Shown: positions 1-6,518, numbered from the stretch's first letter. The stretch is 6,889 nt of DNA from Thalassotalea_B sp049613795 (GCA_049613795.1 JBMZCX010000104.1:1-6889), one strand, 5' to 3'. Notes: a model not told the origin generated them from the letters alone. Made by a program: numbers and translations.

Positions 1-1479
1 GCTATTGCGGTGGCAAATTTAATTAAAGACCCCCAGCAGCACGCTGAAATGAATATAATGATCACGGCACCTCATAGTGATGCAGTAAGCATTTTTTTTG
101 CTCAACTTGCAACGTCTTGCCCTGGAGGAAAGCGCACAGGGCTGAGTTTTTATTATAATAAGCACCATGTTAAATTTATGGCGGTAGACGCTTTAGTGCA
201 AGAACAACCGACAATGCATTTGTTGTTGGTAGATGAAGCAGCGGCTATTCCTATTTACTTATTGTCTCGCTTACTTAATTGTTATCATCGGCTCGTTTTT
301 TCGTCTACCGTTCATGGTTACGAAGGTGCAGGGCGTGGTTTTGCAATTAACTTTAAAAAAATATTAATCAATAAAACGCCAAATTTTTCGGAGTATCATA
401 TACACCAGCCCATACGCTGGTGTGACAATGACCCGCTAGAGCAATTAATTTTTAACAGCTTTTTATTAACGCCGCAGTCAGAGCAAGCGCATCAAATTGT
501 TAATAAAGCGGGAGTACTCACTCAGCGCATAAGCCAACAAGCGCTTTATCAAAATGAGTCACTGTTACAGCAGGTCTTTAATGTATTAGTAAGTGCCCAT
601 TACCAAACGTCTCCAAGTGACTTAAAGTTTTTACTAAACAACGCTAAATTAACAATTTTTGTTAGCTTTGCTGATGATGAAAAAACGGTGGTTGCGGTAG
701 CTTTAGCGCTAAATGAAAGTGGTGCTAATAACGATGATATTGCACTCGCTGTGGCGTCTAAAAAACGTTTGAAAAGCCAGTTTTTACCGCAATCATTGTT
801 ATTGCATTGTGGTGTTAAAAGCGCATTCGACTACCGCTATTTACGTGTAGTTCGTATTGCCGTAAAAGCACACACACAAAGCGAAGGAATAGGGAGTAAC
901 CTCTTACGTGTTATTGAAAAATACGCCATTGAGCAACACTATCATTTTGTAGGAACGAGCTTTGGCGCTAATACCACATTAGTTAATTTTTGGGGGCGGG
1001 CGGGCTATCAATTTGCACGACTAGGTTTTACTAAAGACAAGGCTAGTGGTGAACATTCATGTATATTGTTGAAGGCATTATCCGCATCAAGTGAACACTT
1101 ACTCACCACAATTAATGAACAGTTTTACCAACGCTTTTACTATTATTTAGCGGAACAGTTTCAGTCGTTAAACCCTAAGTTGGTACAGTATATTTACCAA
1201 CAAGCAACACCTCAGTTATTAATAAAAATAACACCTAATGACATTAATACCGTTGAAGACTTTATTAATAAAGTTTCGCTTTATGACGTGTGTGCGTATT
1301 CATTAAGCGTGTGGTTATGTCATATTCTTCAGGTTAAAACAGAAAAAAATGCTGAATTATTAATTGAAAAAATACTGCAGCGACACAGTAGTGCTTATTT
1401 ATGTCAGCAATATCAGCTCACAGGAAAAAAAGCATTAACGAATGCAATTATTACGCAAGTAAGCCAACTTTACTATTAG
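1..1479 (+). CDS. tmcA: tRNA(Met) cytidine acetyltransferase TmcA, C-terminal part (5' end outside window)
   Basis: TmcA uses acetyl-CoA and ATP (or GTP) to form N4-acetylcytidine at the wobble position of elongator tRNA-Met, in the cytoplasm. The frame is open from base 1, so the GTG at 10 is not a credible start; the N-terminal domain and Walker A lie upstream. Visible in order: the Walker B motif VDEAAAIP (bases ~229-252), the helicase-like motif VHGYEGAGRG (~310-339), QPIRW, then a GNAT domain with the acetyl-CoA-binding run VRIAV...SEGIGSNLL (~850-906), TSFGA and NFWGRAGY (~955-1008). A C-terminal helical tRNA-binding tail follows. About 492 residues are visible; the E. coli protein is roughly 670, so about three quarters is present. 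The stop TAG overlaps the stop of the convergent small gene. Identification rests on the motif order, which is distinctive for this family. Confidence 0.95.
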   Translation, partial: AIAVANLIKDPQQHAEMNIMITAPHSDAVSIFFAQLATSCPGGKRTGLSFYYNKHHVKFMAVDALVQEQPTMHLLLVDEAAAIPIYLLSRLLNCYHRLVFSSTVHGYEGAGRGFAINFKKILINKTPNFSEYHIHQPIRWCDNDPLEQLIFNSFLLTPQSEQAHQIVNKAGVLTQRISQQALYQNESLLQQVFNVLVSAHYQTSPSDLKFLLNNAKLTIFVSFADDEKTVVAVALALNESGANNDDIALAVASKKRLKSQFLPQSLLLHCGVKSAFDYRYLRVVRIAVKAHTQSEGIGSNLLRVIEKYAIEQHYHFVGTSFGANTTLVNFWGRAGYQFARLGFTKDKASGEHSCILLKALSASSEHLLTTINEQFYQRFYYYLAEQFQSLNPKLVQYIYQQATPQLLIKITPNDINTVEDFINKVSLYDVCAYSLSVWLCHILQVKTEKNAELLIEKILQRHSSAYLCQQYQLTGKKALTNAIITQVSQLYY

Positions 1480-1646
1480 CTACTATGCAGAATCGTTTGC
1501 CATAGCGCTTTTTTAGTTGAATGATTTAAGCACTTTAGCTGATCGGCAGAGATGATGCCGCTGGCAATTATTTTGGTAAGCAACGCTTGAGATAATTCTA
1601 TTTGAACTTTTTCATTATCAATAGAAAATGTTTGAAAATATGGCAT
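1476..1646 (-). CDS. Small conserved-looking hypothetical protein, 56 aa, convergent with tmcA
   Basis: I do not recognise this family. The frame reads MPYFQTFSIDNEKVQIELSQ, then a helix-prone region (ALLTKIIASGIISADQL), one Cys at 39, and ends KALWQTILHSS. No signal peptide or membrane segment is seen; it looks like a small soluble cytoplasmic protein. Support for being real: AAGGAGGT sits directly upstream (1650-1657), the frame fills the space between tmcA and the promoter region, and a plausible promoter lies about 50 bases upstream. Two ATGs are adjacent; I chose the second (1644-1646) because the first (1647-1649) is only one base from AGGAGG, too close for initiation. The stop TAA (1476-1478) overlaps the tmcA stop, so the transcripts converge. 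A Fur box lies just upstream of its promoter, suggesting iron control. Function unknown. Confidence 0.7.
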   Translation of the reverse strand: MPYFQTFSIDNEKVQIELSQALLTKIIASGIISADQLKCLNHSTKKALWQTILHSS

Positions 1647-1649
1647 CAT

Positions 1650-1657
1650 ACCTCCTT
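1650..1657 (-). promoter_or_regulatory. Strong Shine-Dalgarno of the 56-aa gene
   Basis: The minus strand reads AAGGAGGT, near-complete complementarity to the 16S rRNA 3' end. Two ATG codons follow back to back. The distance from AGGAGG is 1 base to the first and 4 to the second, which favours the second as start. This site is the main evidence that the short frame is translated. Confidence 0.75.
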
Positions 1658-1705
1658 AGGCGATGTAGTTGCTGGCAACGGTATACTTAGTAGACGTTTT
1701 CAATG

Positions 1706-1734
1706 AGAATAGCGGATTACACTTATATTGTAAA
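1706..1734 (-). promoter_or_regulatory. Predicted sigma-70 promoter of the 56-aa gene
   Basis: On the minus strand a -35 TTTACA (1729-1734, 5 of 6 matches to TTGACA) and a -10 TATTCT (1706-1711, 4 of 6) are separated by exactly 17 bases. Transcription would begin near 1699, giving a leader of about 50 bases that contains a short hairpin (GTTGC/GCAAC, 1668-1679). The Fur box at 1735-1749 abuts the -35, where a bound repressor would hinder RNA polymerase. Predicted from sequence only. Confidence 0.45.
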
Positions 1735-1757
1735 TGAGAATTATTATCATTTATTGT
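1728..1757 (+). promoter_or_regulatory. Possible promoter of the ABC-2 exporter operon
   Basis: TTGTAA (1728-1733, 4 of 6) and TATTGT (1752-1757, 4 of 6) are spaced by 18 bases, with the Fur box in the spacer, a classic iron-repressed arrangement. A start near 1764 would give a leader of about 63 bases. The hexamers are individually weak; TATCAT (1745-1750) is a better -10 but lacks a good -35. Moderate to low confidence. Confidence 0.3.
1735..1749. promoter_or_regulatory. Fur box (ferric uptake regulator operator)
   Basis: The sequence TGAGAATTATTATCA matches the 7-1-7 Fur consensus TGATAATNATTATCA at 13 of 14 defined positions. The flanks (AAA before, TTTA after) are also A/T as is usual. 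In gammaproteobacteria Fur with ferrous iron binds such sites and represses transcription. The box lies between divergent genes: next to the -35 of the 56-aa gene, and between a possible -35 (TTGTAA, 1728-1733) and -10 (TATTGT, 1752-1757) of the exporter operon. It could control either or both. A further isolated TGAGAAT half-site is at 1704-1710, overlapping the -10 of the small gene. Confidence 0.8.
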
Positions 1758-1826
1758 TTTGCGAATAAATGAAATAATGACCTCCATTTTTAAAGTACTG
1801 CAAAGGCAGTTAGATAAGGCAGTTAT

Positions 1827-2708
1827 ATGAGCGCAGTGATAGAAGTCACTAATTTAGTAAAGTCGTTTAACAATTTTAAAGCGGTTGACGACATTAGTTT
1901 TTCAATTAATAAAGGGGTGTGTTTTGGCATTTTAGGCCCTAACGGTGCGGGTAAAACCACCACGATTGAAATAATGGAAGGGATCATTAAACCCAGTTCT
2001 GGCCAAGTAAAATACTATGGTCAGCCAATGAAAGAAGCAATAGCACAGCAAATTGGCATTCAATTTCAACATACCGCACTGCAAGACTTTCTTACCGTTA
2101 AAGAAACACTTAACTTATTTACCTCTTTTTATCAGCAAACGGTTGAACATAGCCAATTAATAGAGCTATGCGATTTAGGTGAGTTTTTAAATAAAGATAA
2201 TCGCTTATTGTCGGGTGGGCAACGACAGCGTTTATTATTGGCATTAGCATTAATTAACGACCCAGACATTGTTTATTTAGACGAACCCACAACAGGGCTT
2301 GACCCACAAGCGCGACGTAATTTTTGGCAGCTTATCGAAAACATTAAAAAACGCGATAAAACGGTTATATTAACCACACATTACATGGACGAAGCAGAAC
2401 GACTTTGCGACGACGTAGTGGTTATGGATCACGGAAAAATAATTGAATCTGGGCGGCCACATCAGTTATTAGACAAACACTTTAATGAAGTGTTTATTTA
2501 CTTACCTAGGGCACAAGTTAACGCTGAATTAATTGCACAGCACCAATGGAAAGAAAATGGTGACCGCGTTGAAATAGCGTCAAAAAATATTGAAGGTAGC
2601 TTGTCGTTACTAATGAATGAAAAAATTTCATTAGAAGGGCTACACGTAAAGTCAGCAAATTTAGATGACTTGTTTTTGAAATTAACGGGCCATTCCCTAA
2701 GAGACTAA
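1827..2708 (+). CDS. ABC-2 type exporter, ATP-binding protein (DrrA/CcmA-like)
   Basis: This is the cytoplasmic ATPase that powers the permease encoded next. The 293-residue length is normal for the class. All nucleotide-binding motifs are intact: Walker A GPNGAGKT (37-44), Q-loop Gln81, signature LSGGQ (128-132), Walker B VYLDEP with Asp152 and Glu153, the D-loop TGLDP, and the H-switch TTHYMDEAE with His185. The ~80-residue tail after position 215 resembles the extra C-terminal domain of drug-type ABC-2 ATPases. The start ATG has TAAGG seven bases upstream (1815-1819). Only one base separates its stop from the permease start, so the two are co-transcribed and probably coupled. The upstream Fur box suggests iron-linked control. 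Subfamily resemblance (daunorubicin-resistance-like) does not define the substrate, which remains unknown. Confidence 0.93.
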   Translation: MSAVIEVTNLVKSFNNFKAVDDISFSINKGVCFGILGPNGAGKTTTIEIMEGIIKPSSGQVKYYGQPMKEAIAQQIGIQFQHTALQDFLTVKETLNLFTSFYQQTVEHSQLIELCDLGEFLNKDNRLLSGGQRQRLLLALALINDPDIVYLDEPTTGLDPQARRNFWQLIENIKKRDKTVILTTHYMDEAERLCDDVVVMDHGKIIESGRPHQLLDKHFNEVFIYLPRAQVNAELIAQHQWKENGDRVEIASKNIEGSLSLLMNEKISLEGLHVKSANLDDLFLKLTGHSLRD

Positions 2709-2709
2709 T

Positions 2710-3714
2710 ATGAACTTTAAACGTTTTTTTGCTGTGGTTAAAGCGCGCAATATTGAATTTATTAGAGATAAATCTTCATTGTCGTGGAGCATTATTTTCC
2801 CCGTATTATTACTTGTTGGTATGTCATTTGTATTTTCAGGTGACGGCCAAGCGCAATATAAAATAGGTGTAGTGAATTTAGCACAAAGTCACTCCGACTT
2901 TACTCGTACCAAATACATTGACTTTATTGACTATCAAGATGAGGCATTAGGGCAAACTAAACTTGGACAACATAGCATAGAGTTGTTGGTTGATTTTACT
3001 CAACGTACCTATTGGATTAACCCTTCATCGCCCAAAAGTTATTTAGCCGAAAAAATACTGCTAAGTAGCCACAGCGACTTTACAGCCGAACAAGTATCAG
3101 GACAAAAAATTCGCTATGTAGACTGGGTGCTACCTGGCGTTTTAGGCATGAATATGATGTTTAGCTGCTTATTTGGTGTGGGTTACGTTATTGTACGTTA
3201 CCGTAAAAATTCAGTATTAAAACGGCTAAAAGCAACACCACTTACCGCGTTTGAATTTGTTAGTGCGCAGTTGCTGTCGCGTTTAGTCATTGTTATGGCT
3301 ACATCTTCAGTGGTTTATGCGGGCTGTAACTTCTTTTTTGACTTTTACATGCTGGGTAATTACTTCGACCTATTTATTATTGGCACCTTGGGCGCTTTTA
3401 GCTTAATTACACTGGGCTTATTAGTGGCTAGCCGTTCAAAAAGTGAAGAGCTAACGGGCGGCTTACTTAACTTTGCCTCATGGCCAATGATGATATTATC
3501 AGGCGTGTGGTTTAGCTTAGAAGGCGCACCACCATTACTGCAAAAAATAGCCGACTTCTTACCACTAACGCACTTAGTGGCAGGCGCCAGAAAAATAATA
3601 ACCGAAGGGGCAACGCTGACTGACATTAGCTACCATGTGGTGATATTGTTAATAATGTCGACCACTTTTTTGTTATTAGGCTCATATTTATTTAGCTGGA
3701 ATGAAGAAAGGTAG
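2710..3714 (+). CDS. ABC-2 type exporter, permease protein
   Basis: This is the inner-membrane half of the exporter, pairing with the preceding ATPase. The 334 residues show the ABC-2 layout: a short cytoplasmic N-terminus, a first membrane helix (~25-43), a periplasmic loop of about 95 residues (~44-139), then five more hydrophobic segments (~140-162, 184-205, 218-241, 254-270, 308-328). Between helices 2 and 3 the cytoplasmic stretch VLKRLKATPLTAFEF is the family's typical (K/R)RL-x-x-TPL-T motif that contacts the ATPase. An AAGAG lies six bases before the ATG, inside the end of the ATPase gene. No membrane-fusion or outer-membrane partner gene follows; the next gene is convergent. The substrate cannot be told from sequence. 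Confidence 0.92.
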   Translation: MNFKRFFAVVKARNIEFIRDKSSLSWSIIFPVLLLVGMSFVFSGDGQAQYKIGVVNLAQSHSDFTRTKYIDFIDYQDEALGQTKLGQHSIELLVDFTQRTYWINPSSPKSYLAEKILLSSHSDFTAEQVSGQKIRYVDWVLPGVLGMNMMFSCLFGVGYVIVRYRKNSVLKRLKATPLTAFEFVSAQLLSRLVIVMATSSVVYAGCNFFFDFYMLGNYFDLFIIGTLGAFSLITLGLLVASRSKSEELTGGLLNFASWPMMILSGVWFSLEGAPPLLQKIADFLPLTHLVAGARKIITEGATLTDISYHVVILLIMSTTFLLLGSYLFSWNEER

Positions 3715-3806
3715 GTATTTGCTAAGTCGTTGAATTATAGAATAGCCCGATAAATAAACCATTTATATTTAAAGGGTTAGTGGCTTAAATAATAGCTAAC
3801 TCAACT

Positions 3807-4250
3807 TTAAAATTTATAGCCAAAGGTTAACGTAACACCAGTTGATGTTTCTGTTTTATGGTTTGGGTTGTCGGCCCACCAGCCAGCTTGGTCTTCACGA
3901 ATTATTCCTATCCCTGTACCAATCATCAGTCCATTATTGGTAAAGCCATTCAAGTGGTAGTCGTAGGTGGCAAATATAAAACCGTCTTCGCCATCGAGTT
4001 CTTGTTTGCCCAGTGTAAAGCCGTACACATGCTTTGAGTTTTCACTAAAAGTGGTTTGAAAACCTGCCGCTACGCCAAATAAACCAATGGCGCCAAAGTA
4101 TTTGCTTGATTTTGTTTTATAAGCGAATTGTGCACCTAGCACGCCGCCATATTGGTGGCCCATGCCAACCGCTGCTTCATATTGTGCTGCGTTGCTGCCT
4201 ATTGAAATAAGTGATGAAGTAAATGAGAGTAACAAGAGTGATTTTTTCAT
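3807..4250 (-). CDS. Small secreted protein, probable outer-membrane beta-barrel (hypothetical)
   Basis: I do not recognise a named family. The 147 residues start with a clear Sec signal peptide (MKKS, hydrophobic core LLLLSFTSSLISIG, likely cleavage after SNA at 21), leaving about 126 mature residues. The mature part alternates Gly/aromatic/small residues (GMGHQYGGVLGAQFAY, FGAIGLFGVAAGF, GLMIGTGIGI, TGVTLTFGYKF) and ends in Phe, the usual terminal residue of outer-membrane barrels recognised by the BAM complex. Length fits a small barrel of perhaps 6-8 strands. The start is supported by AAGGA six bases upstream (minus strand, just above 4250). It is convergent with the exporter operon and transcribed alone. 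A porin-like or OmpA/W-like membrane-spanning role is possible but unproven. Confidence 0.75.
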   Translation of the reverse strand: MKKSLLLLSFTSSLISIGSNAAQYEAAVGMGHQYGGVLGAQFAYKTKSSKYFGAIGLFGVAAGFQTTFSENSKHVYGFTLGKQELDGEDGFIFATYDYHLNGFTNNGLMIGTGIGIIREDQAGWWADNPNHKTETSTGVTLTFGYKF

Positions 4251-4298
4251 TGAAATCCTTTTAAGTAGCGAAGTGCTATATTTTGACTATTTTCTAAA

Positions 4299-4304
4299 AT
4301 TATA
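4299..4304 (-). promoter_or_regulatory. Predicted -10 element of the small outer-membrane protein gene
   Basis: The minus strand has a perfect TATAAT here, placing a start near 4292 and a leader of about 42 bases before the ATG at 4250. No good -35 lies 16-18 bases upstream. A 10-base palindrome TGAGTTCTCA (4306-4315) lies immediately upstream, in the spacer, and might be an activator or repressor site. Confidence 0.4.
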
Positions 4305-4501
4305 ATGAGAACTCAATAGCTATATTTAGCTGTAACTATTTCGTTTGGGTGTGCATATACCCAATAGAGTGTGGATAATTCGCCTAGTAAAATGAAGATT
4401 ACTGAGCTAACTATCCATTATTTGTTTTCTACTGCAAGTAAAGATTGTTCCATCTTTTTTCCTTGTAAGTCTTATTGCCACGTATCATATCAAGCCTTGT
4501 G

Positions 4502-4533
4502 AAAAAATTCAGGCGAAAGTCAGCCTGAATTTT
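4502..4533 (-). terminator. Rho-independent terminator of the double-hydrolase lipoprotein gene
   Basis: An 11-bp perfect stem AAAATTCAGGC / GCCTGAATTTT (4504-4514 with 4523-4533) encloses an 8-base loop. On the minus strand the stem runs into six T residues (4502-4507), and it begins 22 bases after the lipoprotein stop codon. On the plus strand the right arm ends in four Ts, so weak bidirectional action is possible, although no plus-strand gene ends here. Confidence 0.88.
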
Positions 4534-4555
4534 CCTTACTTTTAGTTATTGCATG

Positions 4556-6382
4556 TTATTTGCTTAACGCTGAAATCGCCTCGGTAATTACATTAGGGTG
4601 CTGAAATGCCGCCATATGTTCGCTATTAATTAAAGGGATATATTGGCCGCCAGATTGCTCGCTGATCAGCTGGCTCCATTGATCGCCTTCTTGTTGCCAC
4701 TTTATTAAGGTATCAACAAACTCTGGCTCAGCGCTCGCGATGTCATGCGATTCAAAGTCAGTGTTGATTACTGTAATAGGCACTGAAGTTGAAATTTCTG
4801 TTTTTAGCATACTGGCCAAATCATCATGATAGTTGATAATTTCTTTGGCGCGAATAAGTTGTTTGTTGATGCTTGCTCGGCTTTGACTAATTAAATCAAA
4901 ATAGGGCCAATTCATTGTTTGCTGGTGCTCTGTGGGGATAAGCGCACTGATTGTTGAACGTTCTTCGGCAAGTTTATTAAATGTTCTTGCTGTCCAGTTA
5001 CCTGCTGTTATGTGCGGAATTAAGTCGCTTGCTACTTCTCTATACCAAGAGACTGGCCAGTCTTGATAGAGGCTAATAGAGTGAGGTAAAAGAATGTCTG
5101 GGTCTATCCAAACCATACCTTTTAGGCGCTCAACCATTGATGAATGAGGGGAATTCTGCCAGACATGCGCCAAAATATTTGCACTGGCAAAGCTTACTAT
5201 TAGGTATTGCTGTTCATTAAGCAGAGCGAGTGTTTTATCTAATGCGGGCGCAAAGGTGCTATAGGAAGGTTGCTCAACTAGGCTGCTAAAGCCGTTACCG
5301 TAACGTTCTATCACATGTACTCGGTGAGTTTTTGCAATTAACGGCTGTAACAGCGAAAACCATGCGCTATCAGCATGGAAATTTTTATTAAACCCTGAAA
5401 GTAAAATTACTGCAGGGCCTGTATGTTCAAGCCCCATGCTACGTACATGTACGTCTTTGTTTTCTTGATTATTTACGCGGTACATGCTTGATAACGTATC
5501 GAGTTTTCTCGGGCTGGCTGCATCAAAAAAATTAATCACTTCCTTACTGGTATTAAAGTGATTGTAAGTCCAGCTATGGCCGCCTTTTATAATGGCAACA
5601 AGTTGATTAGTATGCGTTTCATTTTTAAAGGTGAATGTTGAAGTATGGTTATTTTTATCTAACACCGCTTCGGTATTTATATTGTTTTGTTTGGCAATTA
5701 GCTCAATCGCCGCTTCGCTTGAAATTAAGCCAAAATTTGAATGCGATAATCCATGGTAGGGTAGCGTATTGTCTGCAGTGCCATGCACCATAAGGTAGTT
5801 GGTTTTATGTTCAATTTGGCACGATTGAGATAACTGCTCTGACATAGGTGATGCCACTGACGCAATCGCGTTGAATGTTAATTGGCTATTACACATTAAA
5901 TTTTGTGTAAACAGCCCGCCTTGCGAAAAGCCAACAGCATAAAGCTCGTTATTTATAATGTTGTATTTTGTTTTTACATCTGCAACTACGTCTTCAACAA
6001 AACTTAAATCGTTAATGCCTAATCGGTTTGGCTTGTTACAATTACAGCCTTCATTCCACTCTTCAACTTTTGATTGCGGGTAAACCACAATATAATGCTT
6101 TGAAATTGACTCAAGCGCGGTCATGCTTTGCATGCTTAACGCGGCTTGTCTTGAGCCATGAAAGGCAAGTAATAATTTATAAGACTTTTGCGCGTTGAAA
6201 CCTTCGCTTGGTGTTGCAACATAATAATGTCTGTCGTTTAATTTAATTTCAGTGGCTTGTGTAATAGGCGCCTTATTAGGCGGAACAGCCACGGGGTCTT
6301 CTGTGCTGTCAGTGCTATTACAGCCTGACAATAGCCAAACCATAACGAATGGAGTGAATAATAAAGATAAATAATTACGCAT
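4556..6382 (-). CDS. Lipoprotein with two alpha/beta-hydrolase modules (esterase/PHB-depolymerase-like plus degenerate second hydrolase)
   Basis: Numbering is from the ATG at 6380-6382 (608 residues). A lipoprotein signal MRNYLSLLFTPFVMVWLLSGC gives Cys21 as the lipidated residue, with Asn at +2, so outer-membrane sorting is likely. Module 1 (~45-290) resembles the secreted PHB depolymerase/feruloyl-esterase type: oxyanion region LLLAFHGS, nucleophile elbow GFSQGG (Ser153), acid in HGTADNTLPY (Asp204), and GGHSW (His269). Cys113, 115, 164 and 188 could form disulfides. Module 2 (~310-608) has the fold's landmarks: VILLSGFN, IERYGNGFSS, and a His in NSEHMAAFQHP (His589). However, its elbow reads VSFASAN, with Ala where Ser is expected. 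A TTG 12 codons upstream is open but would spoil the signal peptide. AAGAG lies 8 bases before the ATG. Module 1 is probably an ester hydrolase; the substrate is unknown. Confidence 0.85.
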   Translation of the reverse strand: MRNYLSLLFTPFVMVWLLSGCNSTDSTEDPVAVPPNKAPITQATEIKLNDRHYYVATPSEGFNAQKSYKLLLAFHGSRQAALSMQSMTALESISKHYIVVYPQSKVEEWNEGCNCNKPNRLGINDLSFVEDVVADVKTKYNIINNELYAVGFSQGGLFTQNLMCNSQLTFNAIASVASPMSEQLSQSCQIEHKTNYLMVHGTADNTLPYHGLSHSNFGLISSEAAIELIAKQNNINTEAVLDKNNHTSTFTFKNETHTNQLVAIIKGGHSWTYNHFNTSKEVINFFDAASPRKLDTLSSMYRVNNQENKDVHVRSMGLEHTGPAVILLSGFNKNFHADSAWFSLLQPLIAKTHRVHVIERYGNGFSSLVEQPSYSTFAPALDKTLALLNEQQYLIVSFASANILAHVWQNSPHSSMVERLKGMVWIDPDILLPHSISLYQDWPVSWYREVASDLIPHITAGNWTARTFNKLAEERSTISALIPTEHQQTMNWPYFDLISQSRASINKQLIRAKEIINYHDDLASMLKTEISTSVPITVINTDFESHDIASAEPEFVDTLIKWQQEGDQWSQLISEQSGGQYIPLINSEHMAAFQHPNVITEAISALSK

Positions 6383-6435
6383 TGTTAATACTCTTATTGG
6401 GGGCGAGGTGTTATTCAATCAAATCGTTATTATGA

Positions 6436-6448
6436 CGAACACAGTTCG
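6436..6448. repeat. Short inverted repeat CGAAC-ACA-GTTCG
   Basis: A 5-bp perfect dyad with a 3-base centre lies in the divergent region, about 54 bases upstream of the lipoprotein ATG and next to the TTATGTT array. It could be a second operator half-pair or a leader hairpin. It is short enough to be chance. Confidence 0.3.
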
Positions 6449-6451
6449 ATC

Positions 6452-6480
6452 TTATGTTTTTATTATGTTTATGTTATGTT
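6452..6480. promoter_or_regulatory. TTATGTT direct repeats on an 11-bp period, probable winged-helix operator
   Basis: Exact TTATGTT copies begin at 6452, 6463 and 6474, that is 7-bp repeats with 4-bp spacers; a fourth overlapping copy begins at 6469. Head-to-tail heptamers one helical turn apart are the typical binding pattern of OmpR/PhoB-type winged-helix proteins. The divergent gene on the right encodes just such a DNA-binding domain. The repeats lie roughly 20-47 bases before the predicted start of the regulator transcript. Confidence 0.55.
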
Positions 6481-6486
6481 AAAAAA

Positions 6487-6492
6487 TATAAA
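6487..6492 (+). promoter_or_regulatory. Predicted -10 element of the winged-helix regulator gene
   Basis: TATAAA matches five of six positions of the sigma-70 -10. The region 16-18 bases upstream lies inside the TTATGTT repeats and has no good -35, which suits an activator-dependent or autoregulated promoter. The leader would be about 20 bases. Confidence 0.35.
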
Positions 6493-6518
6493 GTTATTTC
6501 AATGGTATAGAGATTTTT

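Larger units (their letters stand above)
4251..4555. other. Non-coding gap between two minus-strand genes
   Basis: This 305-base stretch holds the leader and likely promoter of the small outer-membrane protein gene (4251-4320), a small hairpin (GGGTGT/ATACCC with loop GCAT, 4347-4362), and the terminator of the lipoprotein gene (4502-4533). Between about 4365 and 4500 I see no supported gene, repeat or RNA. One 36-codon plus-strand frame there has no ribosome binding site. Confidence 0.6.

Noticed and set aside
10..12. GTG at 10 as the start of the first gene
   Set aside because: The frame is open to base 1, and TmcA needs an N-terminal domain and Walker A motif upstream, so the gene is cut by the window edge rather than beginning here.
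1544..1560. Hairpin CGGCA/TGCCG inside the 56-aa gene as a tmcA terminator
   Set aside because: Only 5 bp with a 7-base loop and no T-run afterwards.
1704..1719. Second full Fur box upstream of the small gene
   Set aside because: TGAGAAT is present but the following bases (GCGGATT) do not match the second half, so only an isolated half-site can be claimed.
3360..3626. 88-codon open frame on the minus strand inside the exporter permease gene
   Set aside because: It lies wholly antisense to a well-supported membrane protein gene, has no credible family features, and is what chance gives opposite a hydrophobic coding region.
3746..3801. Possible bidirectional terminator between the permease and the small outer-membrane protein gene (GTTAG/CTAAC, and ATAAAT/ATTTAT within CCC/GGG)
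   Set aside because: The stems are short or purely A-T, have large loops or bulges, and no T-run follows on either strand.
4392..4502. 36-codon plus-strand frame (MKITELTIHYLF...)
   Set aside because: No ribosome binding site or promoter was found, it has no recognisable features, and it runs into the terminator of the opposing gene.
6383..6418. TTG start extending the lipoprotein by 12 residues
   Set aside because: The extension (MNNTSPPIRVLT) precedes a complete lipoprotein signal peptide beginning at the ATG, and would place polar residues and prolines before it. The ATG has an acceptable AAGAG upstream.
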